64,000 nt of DNA from Bdellovibrionales bacterium (GTDB lineage: Bacteria; Bdellovibrionota; UBA1018; CAIMNF01): contig JAFEAO010000005.1 in NCBI GenBank assembly GCA_018266375.1, positions 130,619 to 194,618 on the forward strand. The letters run 5' to 3'. Both the position numbers and the translations under genes were made by a program. The notes under the pieces are model-generated. The model saw only the letters and a program-made list of their open reading frames with translations, did not search any database and was not told where the DNA came from. Positions 7,350 through 15,506 of the stretch are shown piece by piece. Every line of letters starts with the position of its first letter. The stretch's first letter is position 1.

Positions 7350-8975
7350 TTACTGAGCGCGACCGAGATCGGAGTACGCACCGACGTAAAGCAAGCGATT
7401 CAACGCCGCTGCAGCCGTGTGATACGTAAATCGTGCGGTGAGCAGGTTTGCTTCCGCCGAAAGCGCTGACTGATACATATCTTGAATCTCGATGATCGAA
7501 ACATCGGATCCGATCGTCATCTGAGCGCTCATCAAACGCATGCGATCTTTTTGAACCGCAAGATTACTCTCGGCGATCTTATAGTTTTGAACCGCGTTTT
7601 GAAGGGTCGAGAGGTTTATCTGCAATGACGCAAGCAAAGCCGACTGCTCGTTTGCTTTCTGGGCGATCACCTCATTTATCGCATCACGGCTTGCACGGAT
7701 CTGGCTTCCGAGCCCGAAACCTAAGAATGTCCCGCCGGACGGATCCAGCACCGACCAAATGGTTGCTTTCTTGTTTGAGCGCGCAGCCGACATCAAGTGA
7801 TCAAACTGCTGAAGTTCCATCGAACGGGCGATCACTTGTGCCTGCAATTGCGGATCCTGCGCGATCGGCGGCAGAGCCACTTCAGGCAAAGACTCGGCGA
7901 TCAGATCATCCACGGCTTTCGGGTTCATAAACCCGGCCGCGCGGGACAAGGATACTTTATCCGTTTCGATAGCGGTTTGAAGGCTATTTTGAGTTTGGTT
8001 CAAAGCGTTTAATACCGTGAGAATATTGAGATGCGAGCCCGGCGTGACCGCACCGACGCGCTCACGCGCTTCCATCAGCTTCTCGAGTTTTGAAATCGAA
8101 TCCACATACTGTTGATAAATCGAATACACCTGCTGGTCGCGCATCAAACTGTAAGCAAGACCTTCAACCATGTTAGCCGAGTCGGCTTGCATGATGTAAT
8201 AAGAATCCTGATCGACCAGCGCCTGACTCTTCAGCGCCGAGGCTTTGAACCAACGGCTTGGAAAAAGGAACGGAGCCAAATTTCCGATCGATTTAATGAG
8301 GCCGAGCGTGTTGATCCCGGAAGTCGCGAACGAAACAACATCATTCACTCCGACGTGAGGAAGCAAGTTGAGGCGAGAGGCCATCGCGTTGTCACGGCTT
8401 TGCATCGCTACGCTAAACTGAACTTTGGAACTGAAGCTTTTGTTTTTAGCGATATTAACGAGCTCCGAGAGCTTGTACTTTTTCGGCGCTTCCATCGAAA
8501 GTCCGCCGGGAGAATCGCTCGGATCCAAAATCAAACTCACTTCACCGCGCGCATCTTGGCGGTGATAGCGAATTTCGGTACCGGCATCGACATCCGCGGT
8601 GCAGAGATCGGTTTCGTCATCTTCGAAACAACCGGAGCGGTTGTTGTAATAAAGCTCGGATTCAGGACGATCTGCAAATTTAACCATCATCGCGCCACCA
8701 TCGCCGTAACCCGACATCACGATCTTTGGTGTGACTCCATCAGTTGGAGTCAGAGTGAGCGTGATTGAATTTTTTGAAACATCTACTGCAAGCGCGGTGG
8801 TGACAAATGTCTGCGTCGCTTTATTCTTTTCGTTTTGAATGAGCATCCCGCCCATTTTTGCGCCTGATTTTAGTCCCGCTTCTTTTAAGAGTTGGTCAGG
8901 GATAAAATTACAACCCGAGATCACAGCGGTGAAGAGGACAAGAAAGCAGGCTTTCGTGGCAAAAAGTGATTGCAT
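7350..8975 (-). CDS. Outer-membrane-efflux-like (TolC-type) lipoprotein
   Basis: 541 residues. The signal sequence ends in a lipobox (TAVISGC, Cys22). Residues 25-190 hold an extra N-terminal region without recognisable relatives. From about 230 on, long helical segments with heptad character and two repeated units (near SISKLEKLMEARERVG and AQMTIGSDVSIIEIQDMYQS) resemble the coiled-coil barrel repeats of the outer membrane factor family. It probably sits in the outer membrane as a channel or as a TolC relative with altered function. It is transcribed divergently from the marR-tolC operon, 135 bases away, which hints at a joint role. No inner-membrane pump or adaptor gene is nearby. Confidence 0.65.
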   Translation of the reverse strand: MQSLFATKACFLVLFTAVISGCNFIPDQLLKEAGLKSGAKMGGMLIQNEKNKATQTFVTTALAVDVSKNSITLTLTPTDGVTPKIVMSGYGDGGAMMVKFADRPESELYYNNRSGCFEDDETDLCTADVDAGTEIRYHRQDARGEVSLILDPSDSPGGLSMEAPKKYKLSELVNIAKNKSFSSKVQFSVAMQSRDNAMASRLNLLPHVGVNDVVSFATSGINTLGLIKSIGNLAPFLFPSRWFKASALKSQALVDQDSYYIMQADSANMVEGLAYSLMRDQQVYSIYQQYVDSISKLEKLMEARERVGAVTPGSHLNILTVLNALNQTQNSLQTAIETDKVSLSRAAGFMNPKAVDDLIAESLPEVALPPIAQDPQLQAQVIARSMELQQFDHLMSAARSNKKATIWSVLDPSGGTFLGFGLGSQIRASRDAINEVIAQKANEQSALLASLQINLSTLQNAVQNYKIAESNLAVQKDRMRLMSAQMTIGSDVSIIEIQDMYQSALSAEANLLTARFTYHTAAAALNRLLYVGAYSDLGRAQ

Positions 8976-9110
8976 AGTGATGCGAGAAATACTTCAATTC
9001 ACAGCCCGAATCAATGAATAAACATTTATGACGCATTGCTCCTTAAAACAATTAGCTTCTGCAACGATTAGCCTTGCCAAAGACGCCCGACTATAGGAAA
9101 CCGAAGCCCC

Positions 9111-9536
9111 GTGCAGTCCAACGAACTATCTAAAAAATTTATCGACATCATCCCTCGCGCGATGCAATCCATCCGCGAAGAACTCCGCAATAGCGCACGC
9201 GCGGATTTTTCCGTTCCTCAGTTCCGCGTCCTCGCCTATCTTGGGCGCAATACCGTCGCGACAAATGGCGATCTCGCACAGCATGTCGGCGTTACCGCGC
9301 CGACGATGTCGCGTTTGGTGAACTCGCTTGTCGAAAGGAAACTGGTCATCCGCACGACCGATAAAACCGATCGTCGCGAAATCAAATTGAGCTTAAGCTC
9401 GAAAGGCCTCGCTAAGCATAGTGAACTCCGCGACTCGACCAAGGATCGTTTCGCACGCAGATTTGAGAACCTGAAGATAGAGGACAAAAAACTCCTCACC
9501 CATGCTCTCAAAGTGATGGAGGGACTCTTCGAATGA
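9111..9536 (+). CDS. MarR-family transcriptional regulator
   Basis: 141 residues, GTG start; an AGGA lies rather far upstream. A winged helix-turn-helix spans about 45-110: NGDLAQHVGVTAPTMSRLVNSL is the recognition part and TDKTDRREIKLSLSSKG is the wing, the classic MarR signature. Flanking helices would form the dimer. The 3' end overlaps the tolC start (ATGATG, 4 bases), so it heads a marR-tolC-lipoprotein-barrel operon. MarR proteins usually repress efflux genes until a ligand binds, and the same is inferred here for this operon and perhaps for the divergent gene at 7350-8975. Confidence 0.9.
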   Translation: MQSNELSKKFIDIIPRAMQSIREELRNSARADFSVPQFRVLAYLGRNTVATNGDLAQHVGVTAPTMSRLVNSLVERKLVIRTTDKTDRREIKLSLSSKGLAKHSELRDSTKDRFARRFENLKIEDKKLLTHALKVMEGLFE

Positions 9537-10846
9537 TGACTGCACTGGTGACTCTCGCCATCGTAGCCCATACTCACTCCGCTAGCGCTGCCCCTGAATC
9601 ATTTACCGTTCATTCAGCAGTGACTTACGCGCTTGAACACAACCTAGATGTTCAAGCCGCTCGCGAAAAACTTAACGAAACGGATGCCATTTCTTCTGCC
9701 GCGGTCTCCGATCTTTTTCCGACGATCGCTCTGACTGCAAACGGAAATTACCGCAAAGACTCCGCGACCAATCCGCTCGCATTGTTCGGCGCCGAGCCTT
9801 ATAACCAATACTTTGCGGGGCTGACTTTGAGTCAACCCCTTTACGCCGGGGGTGCGCTCTGGGGAGCGATCGATTCGACGAAATCAGCCAATCAGATCGC
9901 GGAGGCCAATTATCAAATCGCCGTTCGGGATCTCACGATTAACGTGATTCAAGCGTTTTATTCCGTCATCCTGGCCGAGAAAAACGTCGCGATCTTGGAC
10001 GAAAACCGTCAGATCGACGAAGATCTCGTTAAAACGATTAACACCTATCATCGCCTGGGCCGATCTCAACTGCTCGACGTCCTTCAAGTCAAAACGCAGC
10101 TCGCGATGCTGGTTCCGAAAATTGCGCAGGCTCGAAATCAGGTCAAAATTGCCGGCATTCAGCTCGCTACGATTCTTGGTTATCGCGGTGCTCCTGAAAT
10201 CAGCGTCAGTGGAGACTTGATCGAGCCTGATCGTAAAAAATTCGAGGCGGCGTTTACCGGTGAGACCCAGCGCCACTGGGAGAACGAGCGCTCCTCCCAC
10301 CAACTGGATGCAGTAGACGCCAATCGCTCACTCCTGCTCTCCAAAGACTTGCCCGCGCTCTCGTTACTCGGCACTTATGGCCGCTCGTCTTACGTCAAAA
10401 CGGATTTGCTCGACAGTAGCGCAACCACCTGGGCATTAACGCTTCAGCTGTCCGTGCCGATCTTTAGCGGCCTCTCATCGATCCACGAGCGAAACGCTCT
10501 TGCATCCCAACAAAAACAAGCTGAGATCCAAAAAGAAAACACCGAAGATCAATCAACGCTCACTCAAGCGCAAACCCAAAAAGAAATCGACCTCGCGCAA
10601 GAGACGCTCGTAAGCACCAAAGAGGCTTTCGACATCGCCCAAAAAGCGATCAACGAAGCCAAGCGCCAGTTCCGCCTGGGCCTCACCAACCTTATCAATT
10701 ACTTACAGGCCGAACAAAGTTTCCTCGACGCCGAAACGATTTATTACCAAGCCAAATTCAACTACCTGGTCGCGCTCTTTAAGTACGGCGCAGCTCGCGG
10801 GTATTCACCTCAAAAGCTTTTAGCTAAAATGGAGAATCCATCATGA
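9533..10846 (+). CDS. TolC-family outer membrane channel protein
   Basis: 437 residues with a short signal peptide (cleavage near ASAA, about residue 20). Two outer-membrane-efflux repeats can be traced, about 35-215 and 245-430, with the typical SAVTYALEHNLDVQAAREKL opening, GLTLSQPLYAGG and LQLSVPIFSG strands, and the helical LRLGLTNLINYLQAEQSF-like region. The length fits the family (420-490). Three such subunits would make an outer-membrane channel with a periplasmic coiled-coil tunnel. It overlaps the marR gene before it and the lipoprotein gene after it by four bases each, so translation is coupled. Confidence 0.88.
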   Translation: MMTALVTLAIVAHTHSASAAPESFTVHSAVTYALEHNLDVQAAREKLNETDAISSAAVSDLFPTIALTANGNYRKDSATNPLALFGAEPYNQYFAGLTLSQPLYAGGALWGAIDSTKSANQIAEANYQIAVRDLTINVIQAFYSVILAEKNVAILDENRQIDEDLVKTINTYHRLGRSQLLDVLQVKTQLAMLVPKIAQARNQVKIAGIQLATILGYRGAPEISVSGDLIEPDRKKFEAAFTGETQRHWENERSSHQLDAVDANRSLLLSKDLPALSLLGTYGRSSYVKTDLLDSSATTWALTLQLSVPIFSGLSSIHERNALASQQKQAEIQKENTEDQSTLTQAQTQKEIDLAQETLVSTKEAFDIAQKAINEAKRQFRLGLTNLINYLQAEQSFLDAETIYYQAKFNYLVALFKYGAARGYSPQKLLAKMENPS

Positions 10847-11802
10847 AACACTTGATGTTGTCGTTCGTTGCTATCATCCTCGTCACTGGCTGTGCTAAGG
10901 ACCGCACGGTTCAGGACTATAACAATGACTGGGTTGCCCAGCAAAAATCGATTATTCAGCAGCACGCCGGCACCTACCAGGGTGAACTCGTGCAAAAAGA
11001 CAAGTCGGTCGCGGCATTCTCGTTTACGGTTGGCGACGGAGCAAACGTCGTTCCAGCAAACGATCCGACCGGTCGTCCCCAAGTGCTCATGACTGGGACG
11101 ATGAAAATCAGCATCGGCGGTGCCCGCGACCGCCAAGTGCATTTTGAAAACGCCATGCTCTACACCGATCAAACCTTCGTCGTGCACATCAATCTCGATA
11201 ATATCGCCGGCCGTCTCGATATCTTGGGCCGCTTTGACGGCGATCGCGTCCAAGGACAGGTAATTTCGGACAACAACTACAATACCGCAGGCCGCTTTGT
11301 CCTCGCACGCAATGCTCCCGCCGTCGATTCAGGAAAATTCCGTGTAACAGGTGCCGACGCACTCTCTACCGGTGCTGACTTCAACCAACTTTATAGCGGT
11401 ACGGCAAATGTCCCGGCCGGACTCGGTCTCGAGATTCCAAATGGCAACAATACCGCCACCCAGCGCTCGCAAGTGCCGGTGCAGATGAGCGTCAAGAACA
11501 CAAGTTCTCTCTCTTCCCGTAACGCCGAAAACTTTTACGAATTTTTCTTGGGTGTAAAGAGTCTCGACATCTCTTTTGCCGTTGAGATGACGGCCGCAAA
11601 CGTACAACTCGCCGGCACACTCAACACCGAAGTGAACCCTCCGACTCTCGTCGGGATCGAAAAGAATCCGACGTTGTACCGCCGCTCATTGAGCTGCACC
11701 GCTCTCCACGACGGAAGCTGGAACTGCTTGTTTGATACCGGCATCAGCGGTCAACTCATTCACGGCATCGTCTTAAAACCTTCAAGCATCGGAGCAAACT
11801 AA
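10843..11802 (+). CDS. Lipoprotein of unknown function in the tolC operon
   Basis: 319 residues. A lipoprotein signal ends in IILVTGC (Cys17). The rest is rich in beta strands, with no transmembrane segment. Residues about 40-165 read like a small beta-barrel or calycin-type unit (HAGTYQGEL, GRLDILGRFDGDRVQGQ); the C-terminal half is less regular. I do not recognise a family. Its place between tolC and a predicted outer-membrane barrel, with a 4-base overlap with tolC and a 1-base gap to the next gene, suggests it belongs to the same envelope complex or transport route. Confidence 0.7.
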   Translation: MKHLMLSFVAIILVTGCAKDRTVQDYNNDWVAQQKSIIQQHAGTYQGELVQKDKSVAAFSFTVGDGANVVPANDPTGRPQVLMTGTMKISIGGARDRQVHFENAMLYTDQTFVVHINLDNIAGRLDILGRFDGDRVQGQVISDNNYNTAGRFVLARNAPAVDSGKFRVTGADALSTGADFNQLYSGTANVPAGLGLEIPNGNNTATQRSQVPVQMSVKNTSSLSSRNAENFYEFFLGVKSLDISFAVEMTAANVQLAGTLNTEVNPPTLVGIEKNPTLYRRSLSCTALHDGSWNCLFDTGISGQLIHGIVLKPSSIGAN

Positions 11803-11803
11803 G

Positions 11804-12460
11804 ATGAAATCGCCACTTCTCTTTCTTGCCCTTCTTGTTTCGACCGCGGCTCATGCCGACGATTACAATCTCAATTTTTCGGAGTACTCTTATCGCGACA
11901 AACCGGCCAAACGCCGTGTGGAAAATCCGTTCATCCTGGGTCTGAGCATGGGGAACTGGGCTCCTGAAGGAATCACCTTCAGCAATCGGATTCAAAGTCC
12001 GGCAAAATTTGAAAATCCAATGCCGTACTTCAGCTTGTCGGTAACAGCGCCCTCAATCGCTTCCGGCAGACTCGGATCGCTTGTTCCGAAATTTGGAATC
12101 ATGGTTTCTCGCCAAGATCGTCGCGATAACCTCGCTGACGGCACGCAAAGCTCTCCGCAAAACCTCTACTTAGTCCCGATCTTGGCGGGTATCCAATTTA
12201 ATCCTGAAGTGGCGCACTTCGGACGCCTTCAGGCATATGTTGGGTTGTCGGTTGTTCCCACTATTGCGATGACCGATCGCTCGGTATTCGATGACGGCGA
12301 GACGACCCTTGGATGGATGGGAATGGGCGAGCTTGGCGCCAACTTCAAGGTGTCTTCGGGACTGCTTCTCGATGTACACGGGCTCCTCACTCGTGGTTCC
12401 TTGAAGGGCAATAACCTCGCCGCCGGCGGATTCGGTGCCGGATTCGGTGTCCTTCTATAA
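11804..12460 (+). CDS. Predicted outer-membrane beta-barrel protein
   Basis: 218 residues with a clear signal peptide (MKSPLLFLALLVSTAAHA). The mature part alternates polar and hydrophobic residues in strands such as PYFSLSVTAPSI, LVPKFGIMVS, LYLVPILAGIQF and GRLQAYVGLSVVPTIA, and ends in GFGAGFGVLL, consistent with an 8- to 12-stranded outer-membrane barrel although the final residue is Leu rather than Phe. It is the last gene of the marR-tolC operon (start one base after the preceding stop). Function is unknown; a role with the TolC protein is inferred from context only. Confidence 0.7.
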   Translation: MKSPLLFLALLVSTAAHADDYNLNFSEYSYRDKPAKRRVENPFILGLSMGNWAPEGITFSNRIQSPAKFENPMPYFSLSVTAPSIASGRLGSLVPKFGIMVSRQDRRDNLADGTQSSPQNLYLVPILAGIQFNPEVAHFGRLQAYVGLSVVPTIAMTDRSVFDDGETTLGWMGMGELGANFKVSSGLLLDVHGLLTRGSLKGNNLAAGGFGAGFGVLL

Positions 12461-12607
12461 ACGTTTTCAAAGCGCGCTCTAAGCGCACATCGTAAACGCA
12501 GTGCCGCTGTAAAAAAGTGAGGCCAACTGCGCCAGGCTTTGCTCGAACTCACTTTATTAGCCGTTTTAGACGGTATTGGATTGGCATCGATCTGGCATTA
12601 CTCAGTG

Positions 12608-12654
12608 GTGTGCGAAGGATTCGCACACGCAACGCGCCCAGACTTTCGCGTTGC
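12608..12654 (+). promoter_or_regulatory. Two tandem hairpins in the leader of the clamp-motif gene
   Basis: A perfect 9-base stem GTGTGCGAA/TTCGCACAC with a 3-base loop (12608-12628) is followed immediately by a perfect 8-base stem GCAACGCG/CGCGTTGC with a 10-base loop (12629-12636 with 12647-12654). The ribosome site AGGAGG begins eight bases later at 12662. No T-run follows either stem, so a role in mRNA stability or translation control fits better than termination. Confidence 0.55.
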
Positions 12655-12673
12655 AAAACACAGGAGGTGTACC

Positions 12674-12874
12674 ATGAAGAAACTTGCGCGCGATGATCGC
12701 CAACTGTCGCTGTTTGAAAGCAACGAATCCCCACCCACCGAAAAACCCGCCACTCCCACCACTGTCCTCGATTTCGTCCGCGCTCGATTCGAGCACGGAC
12801 CCGAGATGACTCCCGAGGAATACAGACGCTGGATCAAGATCTTGATTCACAATTCGCTGAAGTCGATGGAATAA
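12674..12874 (+). CDS. Small protein with a sliding-clamp-binding motif
   Basis: 66 residues from ATG 12674, chosen because a strong ribosome site (AGGAGG, 6 bases upstream) sits there. Residues 10-14 are QLSLF, the exact consensus by which polymerases, MutS, Hda and other proteins bind the beta sliding clamp. A proline-rich linker (about 19-30) follows, then a charged helical C-terminus (TVLDFVRARFEHGPEMTPEE, then RRWIKILIHNSLKS). No catalytic motif is present. By motif it could be a replication-linked adaptor or inhibitor, but this rests on five residues. It follows the tandem-hairpin leader and has no partner gene. Confidence 0.75.
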   Translation: MKKLARDDRQLSLFESNESPPTEKPATPTTVLDFVRARFEHGPEMTPEEYRRWIKILIHNSLKSME

Positions 12875-12954
12875 TTCAATTCTACCTCAATAGTGAACAC
12901 CGATCTTGCAAAGTCGCGCGTTTATTCCTACCGTCGCATTACAAGGAGACCTTA

Positions 12955-13674
12955 ATGAAACTTCAATCTACTCTGCTCGTCGCACTTTTGCTGACCGGAT
13001 GCGCGTCAGCGATCAAATCACCTGTTGCACTCAAGTCCGAAGACCAGGACTACATCAATAACGCTGCTAAAGTTTACAACTCCAACGAAGAATTAGTGCG
13101 CGAGCAAAAAGCAAACTGCCTCAGCACCAAAAGTTGGTCATGGGATAAAATTCCATTGAACCAAAACGCGTTCGTCGTAAAACACAACCGAACCAAAACT
13201 TACGCATCGGTGATGTGTGTTTCCACCTTCCGCCCTCAAGAGCAAATCTTGAAATTCGTCAACGTCTACACCAACCTCTCGACTGCCGACGAAAAGCAAA
13301 ACAACATCTACAAAAACGGTTACGTTCCGTTCTTCGTGTCGGCTTACGATGAGTCCGGCAAAGCCATGGACATCAAGCCACTCCGCACTTCGACCGAGGA
13401 AGGCATGCGCCTCACTTTCGTCGAGTTCAACGAAACACCAAAATCACCGGTATTTTTGGTTTTGAACGTGAACCAAACTTACGACCCGGCTGTCGGCCAA
13501 CGCTCTGCCGGTCGCGACTTCACTCTCTACCCACTCTCGAGTGGCGTGGTGAAAGCAAACTGGACCGATGACAGCTCGCAAAGCTATCGCCGCTCGAACA
13601 CAAACGGTGTCATGACCGCGCGTGCGGTTGCGACGACTCCGGCTCCGACAGATCACAAAAAAGAGCTTCGTTAA
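12955..13674 (+). CDS. Lipoprotein of unknown function
   Basis: 239 residues. The signal ends in LLLTGCAS (Cys16), a good lipobox, and the start has an AAGGAGA ribosome site. The mature protein looks mostly beta (AFVVKHNRTKTYASVMCVST, ILKFVNVYTNLS, SPVFLVLNVNQTY). Its end is Ser/Thr/Pro-rich and probably flexible. I recognise no family. It stands alone between the small clamp-motif gene and the convergent ogt gene; the 3' ends are only seven bases apart. Confidence 0.75.
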   Translation: MKLQSTLLVALLLTGCASAIKSPVALKSEDQDYINNAAKVYNSNEELVREQKANCLSTKSWSWDKIPLNQNAFVVKHNRTKTYASVMCVSTFRPQEQILKFVNVYTNLSTADEKQNNIYKNGYVPFFVSAYDESGKAMDIKPLRTSTEEGMRLTFVEFNETPKSPVFLVLNVNQTYDPAVGQRSAGRDFTLYPLSSGVVKANWTDDSSQSYRRSNTNGVMTARAVATTPAPTDHKKELR

Positions 13675-13681
13675 TCAAGGC

Positions 13682-14185
13682 TCACTCTGATTTGAACTTC
13701 GCGTTTTCAAGATTCAGGAGCGCTACTTTCGACGGTAATCCGCCGGCGTAGCCACCAAGCGTTCCATCCGAGGCAATTACCCGATGGCAAGGCACGATGA
13801 TCGATACCGGGTTGTGGCCGTTAGCGGTTCCGACGGCACGAATCGCTTTTTCGTTCTTGATTTTGGCGGCGACTTCTTTATACGAGAGCGTCTTGCCATA
13901 GGGGATTTTTGAGAGCTGGTTCCACACCTGTTTTTGGAATGGTGTTCCTTCGACATCGAGCGAAACATCGAACTCTCGGCGCTTTCCGGCGAAATACTCT
14001 TCGAGCTCGCGGACGGTTTGCGCGAGGAACCCGATCGCCCGGTCCTTCTCGCGCAAAGATTTAATCATTGGCGCGTTTTTACGGCGGCGGTCGTGTTCCC
14101 AAAAAATCCCGCGCAAGCCGTTCGGCGTCGCAACCAAATAAATCGGCCCAATCGGGGTACTCATTTTGTATTGATAGGTGTTCAT
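13682..14185 (-). CDS. ogt: Methylated-DNA--protein-cysteine methyltransferase
   Basis: 167 residues. The protein removes alkyl groups from O6 of guanine in DNA by transferring them irreversibly to its own cysteine. The active-site motif is complete: NPVSIIVPCHRVIASDG with Cys133, preceded by the winged DNA-binding helix (TPFQKQVWNQLSKIPYGKTLSYKEVA) and followed by GGYAGGLPSKVALLNLE. Length and order match the Ogt/AGT family with a short N-terminal domain and no Ada regulatory part. It is followed on the same strand by nothing close; the phospholipase D gene ends 38 bases upstream of its start. Confidence 0.93.
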   Translation of the reverse strand: MNTYQYKMSTPIGPIYLVATPNGLRGIFWEHDRRRKNAPMIKSLREKDRAIGFLAQTVRELEEYFAGKRREFDVSLDVEGTPFQKQVWNQLSKIPYGKTLSYKEVAAKIKNEKAIRAVGTANGHNPVSIIVPCHRVIASDGTLGGYAGGLPSKVALLNLENAKFKSE

Positions 14186-14223
14186 GGTTTTTTATTTTCT
14201 TTAAAATTTGCTTTCGGACATCA

Positions 14224-15438
14224 TCATTTAATCGGTTTTGGATAGTCTTTGGTGACGTCCACGAACTCGGTGTAAGGCTCGTTCCAAAGGCGGATGAAGC
14301 TTTCGAGCGCGATTTTAGCGAGTTCCGGGCGTTTCATCACGATCTCGATCCCGCGGGTATCCATAAAGTAGCCCTTCGACCAGTTCGAGGTACCAACCCA
14401 CAAAAGCGAGTCATCGACGACCATAAACTTGCTGTGGTTTACGCGCGAGTATGGCACATGCCCAGTCGCGAGGTCCGGAATGGTCGAAATCTTCACTTCG
14501 ATATTTTTGACCTTGCTGAGTTCCTTGATGGTCGTCACTTCAGGCTTCTCGGTGTTCCAGTGAGAAACTAGAATTTGTACTTTTACACCGCGACCGGCAG
14601 TTTCGCGCAACAAATTATCGAGATCCTTCCACTCCCCAGGCGCGCCGAAGAGATATGTCGACATATCGAGGAGAGTGATACGCACGCTCGTATGTGCGTT
14701 CTTTAACAAACTCGTGAGCTCGTCGAATGACCCTTTAATGTTTTTAGGACTCATTTTCGGCGGGCTTGCCACCAGATAGACGTCGGCGTCCGACTCGTTT
14801 TCAAGCGCCTCCGGCATCACTTCCGGTGGTTTGCCGGTTTTGGCCACTTCGAAATCGAGGTCAAAAATCGATTTGAGTTGTGCCGCCATGCGAGTACTCT
14901 CAATCACGACGCCCGTTTCGACGATCTGAGTGAGCGACTTCCAATCGGTGTTGTTACTACCGACACAAATCGTCTTGCCATCGAAGATCCAATATTTGGA
15001 ATGCTGAATCCCTCCGGTAATCTTGCCGATGTCGATCACGCGAAGTTCGAGACCCGGGACCGCTTTGATTTGTTCAAGCGTGGCCTTGTTTGTATCGATC
15101 ATGTTTTTAGAAAGGATGAACCGCACCTTCACCTTGCGCTCGGTAGCTGCACGCTTCAATGCAGCGATCACCGGCTCAAGCGCTTGGCCCTCTTTACCGT
15201 CGACATACATTTGCTCGATATCGATGGTCTCGCGAGAGTTGTCGATGAGACGCACCCATGCATCCTTTGTGCTCTCGACCCCCGCGATCGCAAGGTTAGT
15301 GCCTTCAGGAACGGATTGGATGATCGTGACCGGGGTTTCCGTCTTCTGTGAACGGCGTTTGCTCATCGCTTGGGACGATACGCAGCCAAAAAGACATAAA
15401 AGTGTAATAAAGAACGAGTTCTTCAAAGTAGATTTCAT
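14224..15438 (-). CDS. Phospholipase D-family lipoprotein
   Basis: 404 residues with a lipoprotein signal (TLLCLFGCVSS, Cys19). Two HKD half-motifs are readable: QHSKYWIFDGKTICVGSNN (His146, Lys148) and NHSKFMVVDDSLLWVGTSNW (His335, Lys337), each followed by the usual GSxN/GTSN. The pair forms one active site that cleaves phosphodiester bonds of phospholipids or nucleic acid; related exported nucleases and phospholipases cannot be told apart here. The lipid anchor places it in the envelope facing the periplasm or outside. One of several exported hydrolases in the window. Confidence 0.85.
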   Translation of the reverse strand: MKSTLKNSFFITLLCLFGCVSSQAMSKRRSQKTETPVTIIQSVPEGTNLAIAGVESTKDAWVRLIDNSRETIDIEQMYVDGKEGQALEPVIAALKRAATERKVKVRFILSKNMIDTNKATLEQIKAVPGLELRVIDIGKITGGIQHSKYWIFDGKTICVGSNNTDWKSLTQIVETGVVIESTRMAAQLKSIFDLDFEVAKTGKPPEVMPEALENESDADVYLVASPPKMSPKNIKGSFDELTSLLKNAHTSVRITLLDMSTYLFGAPGEWKDLDNLLRETAGRGVKVQILVSHWNTEKPEVTTIKELSKVKNIEVKISTIPDLATGHVPYSRVNHSKFMVVDDSLLWVGTSNWSKGYFMDTRGIEIVMKRPELAKIALESFIRLWNEPYTEFVDVTKDYPKPIK

Positions 15439-15506
15439 GAGCTCGGCCAGATAACACCAGCCTTGCTTGGATTACAACTTTTAAATTAACCTTACTTCCA
15501 TCTGAG

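Noticed and set aside
8112..8768. Plus-strand open frame antisense to the TolC-like lipoprotein
   Set aside because: The minus-strand gene has a signal, lipobox and family features; the antisense frame has none.
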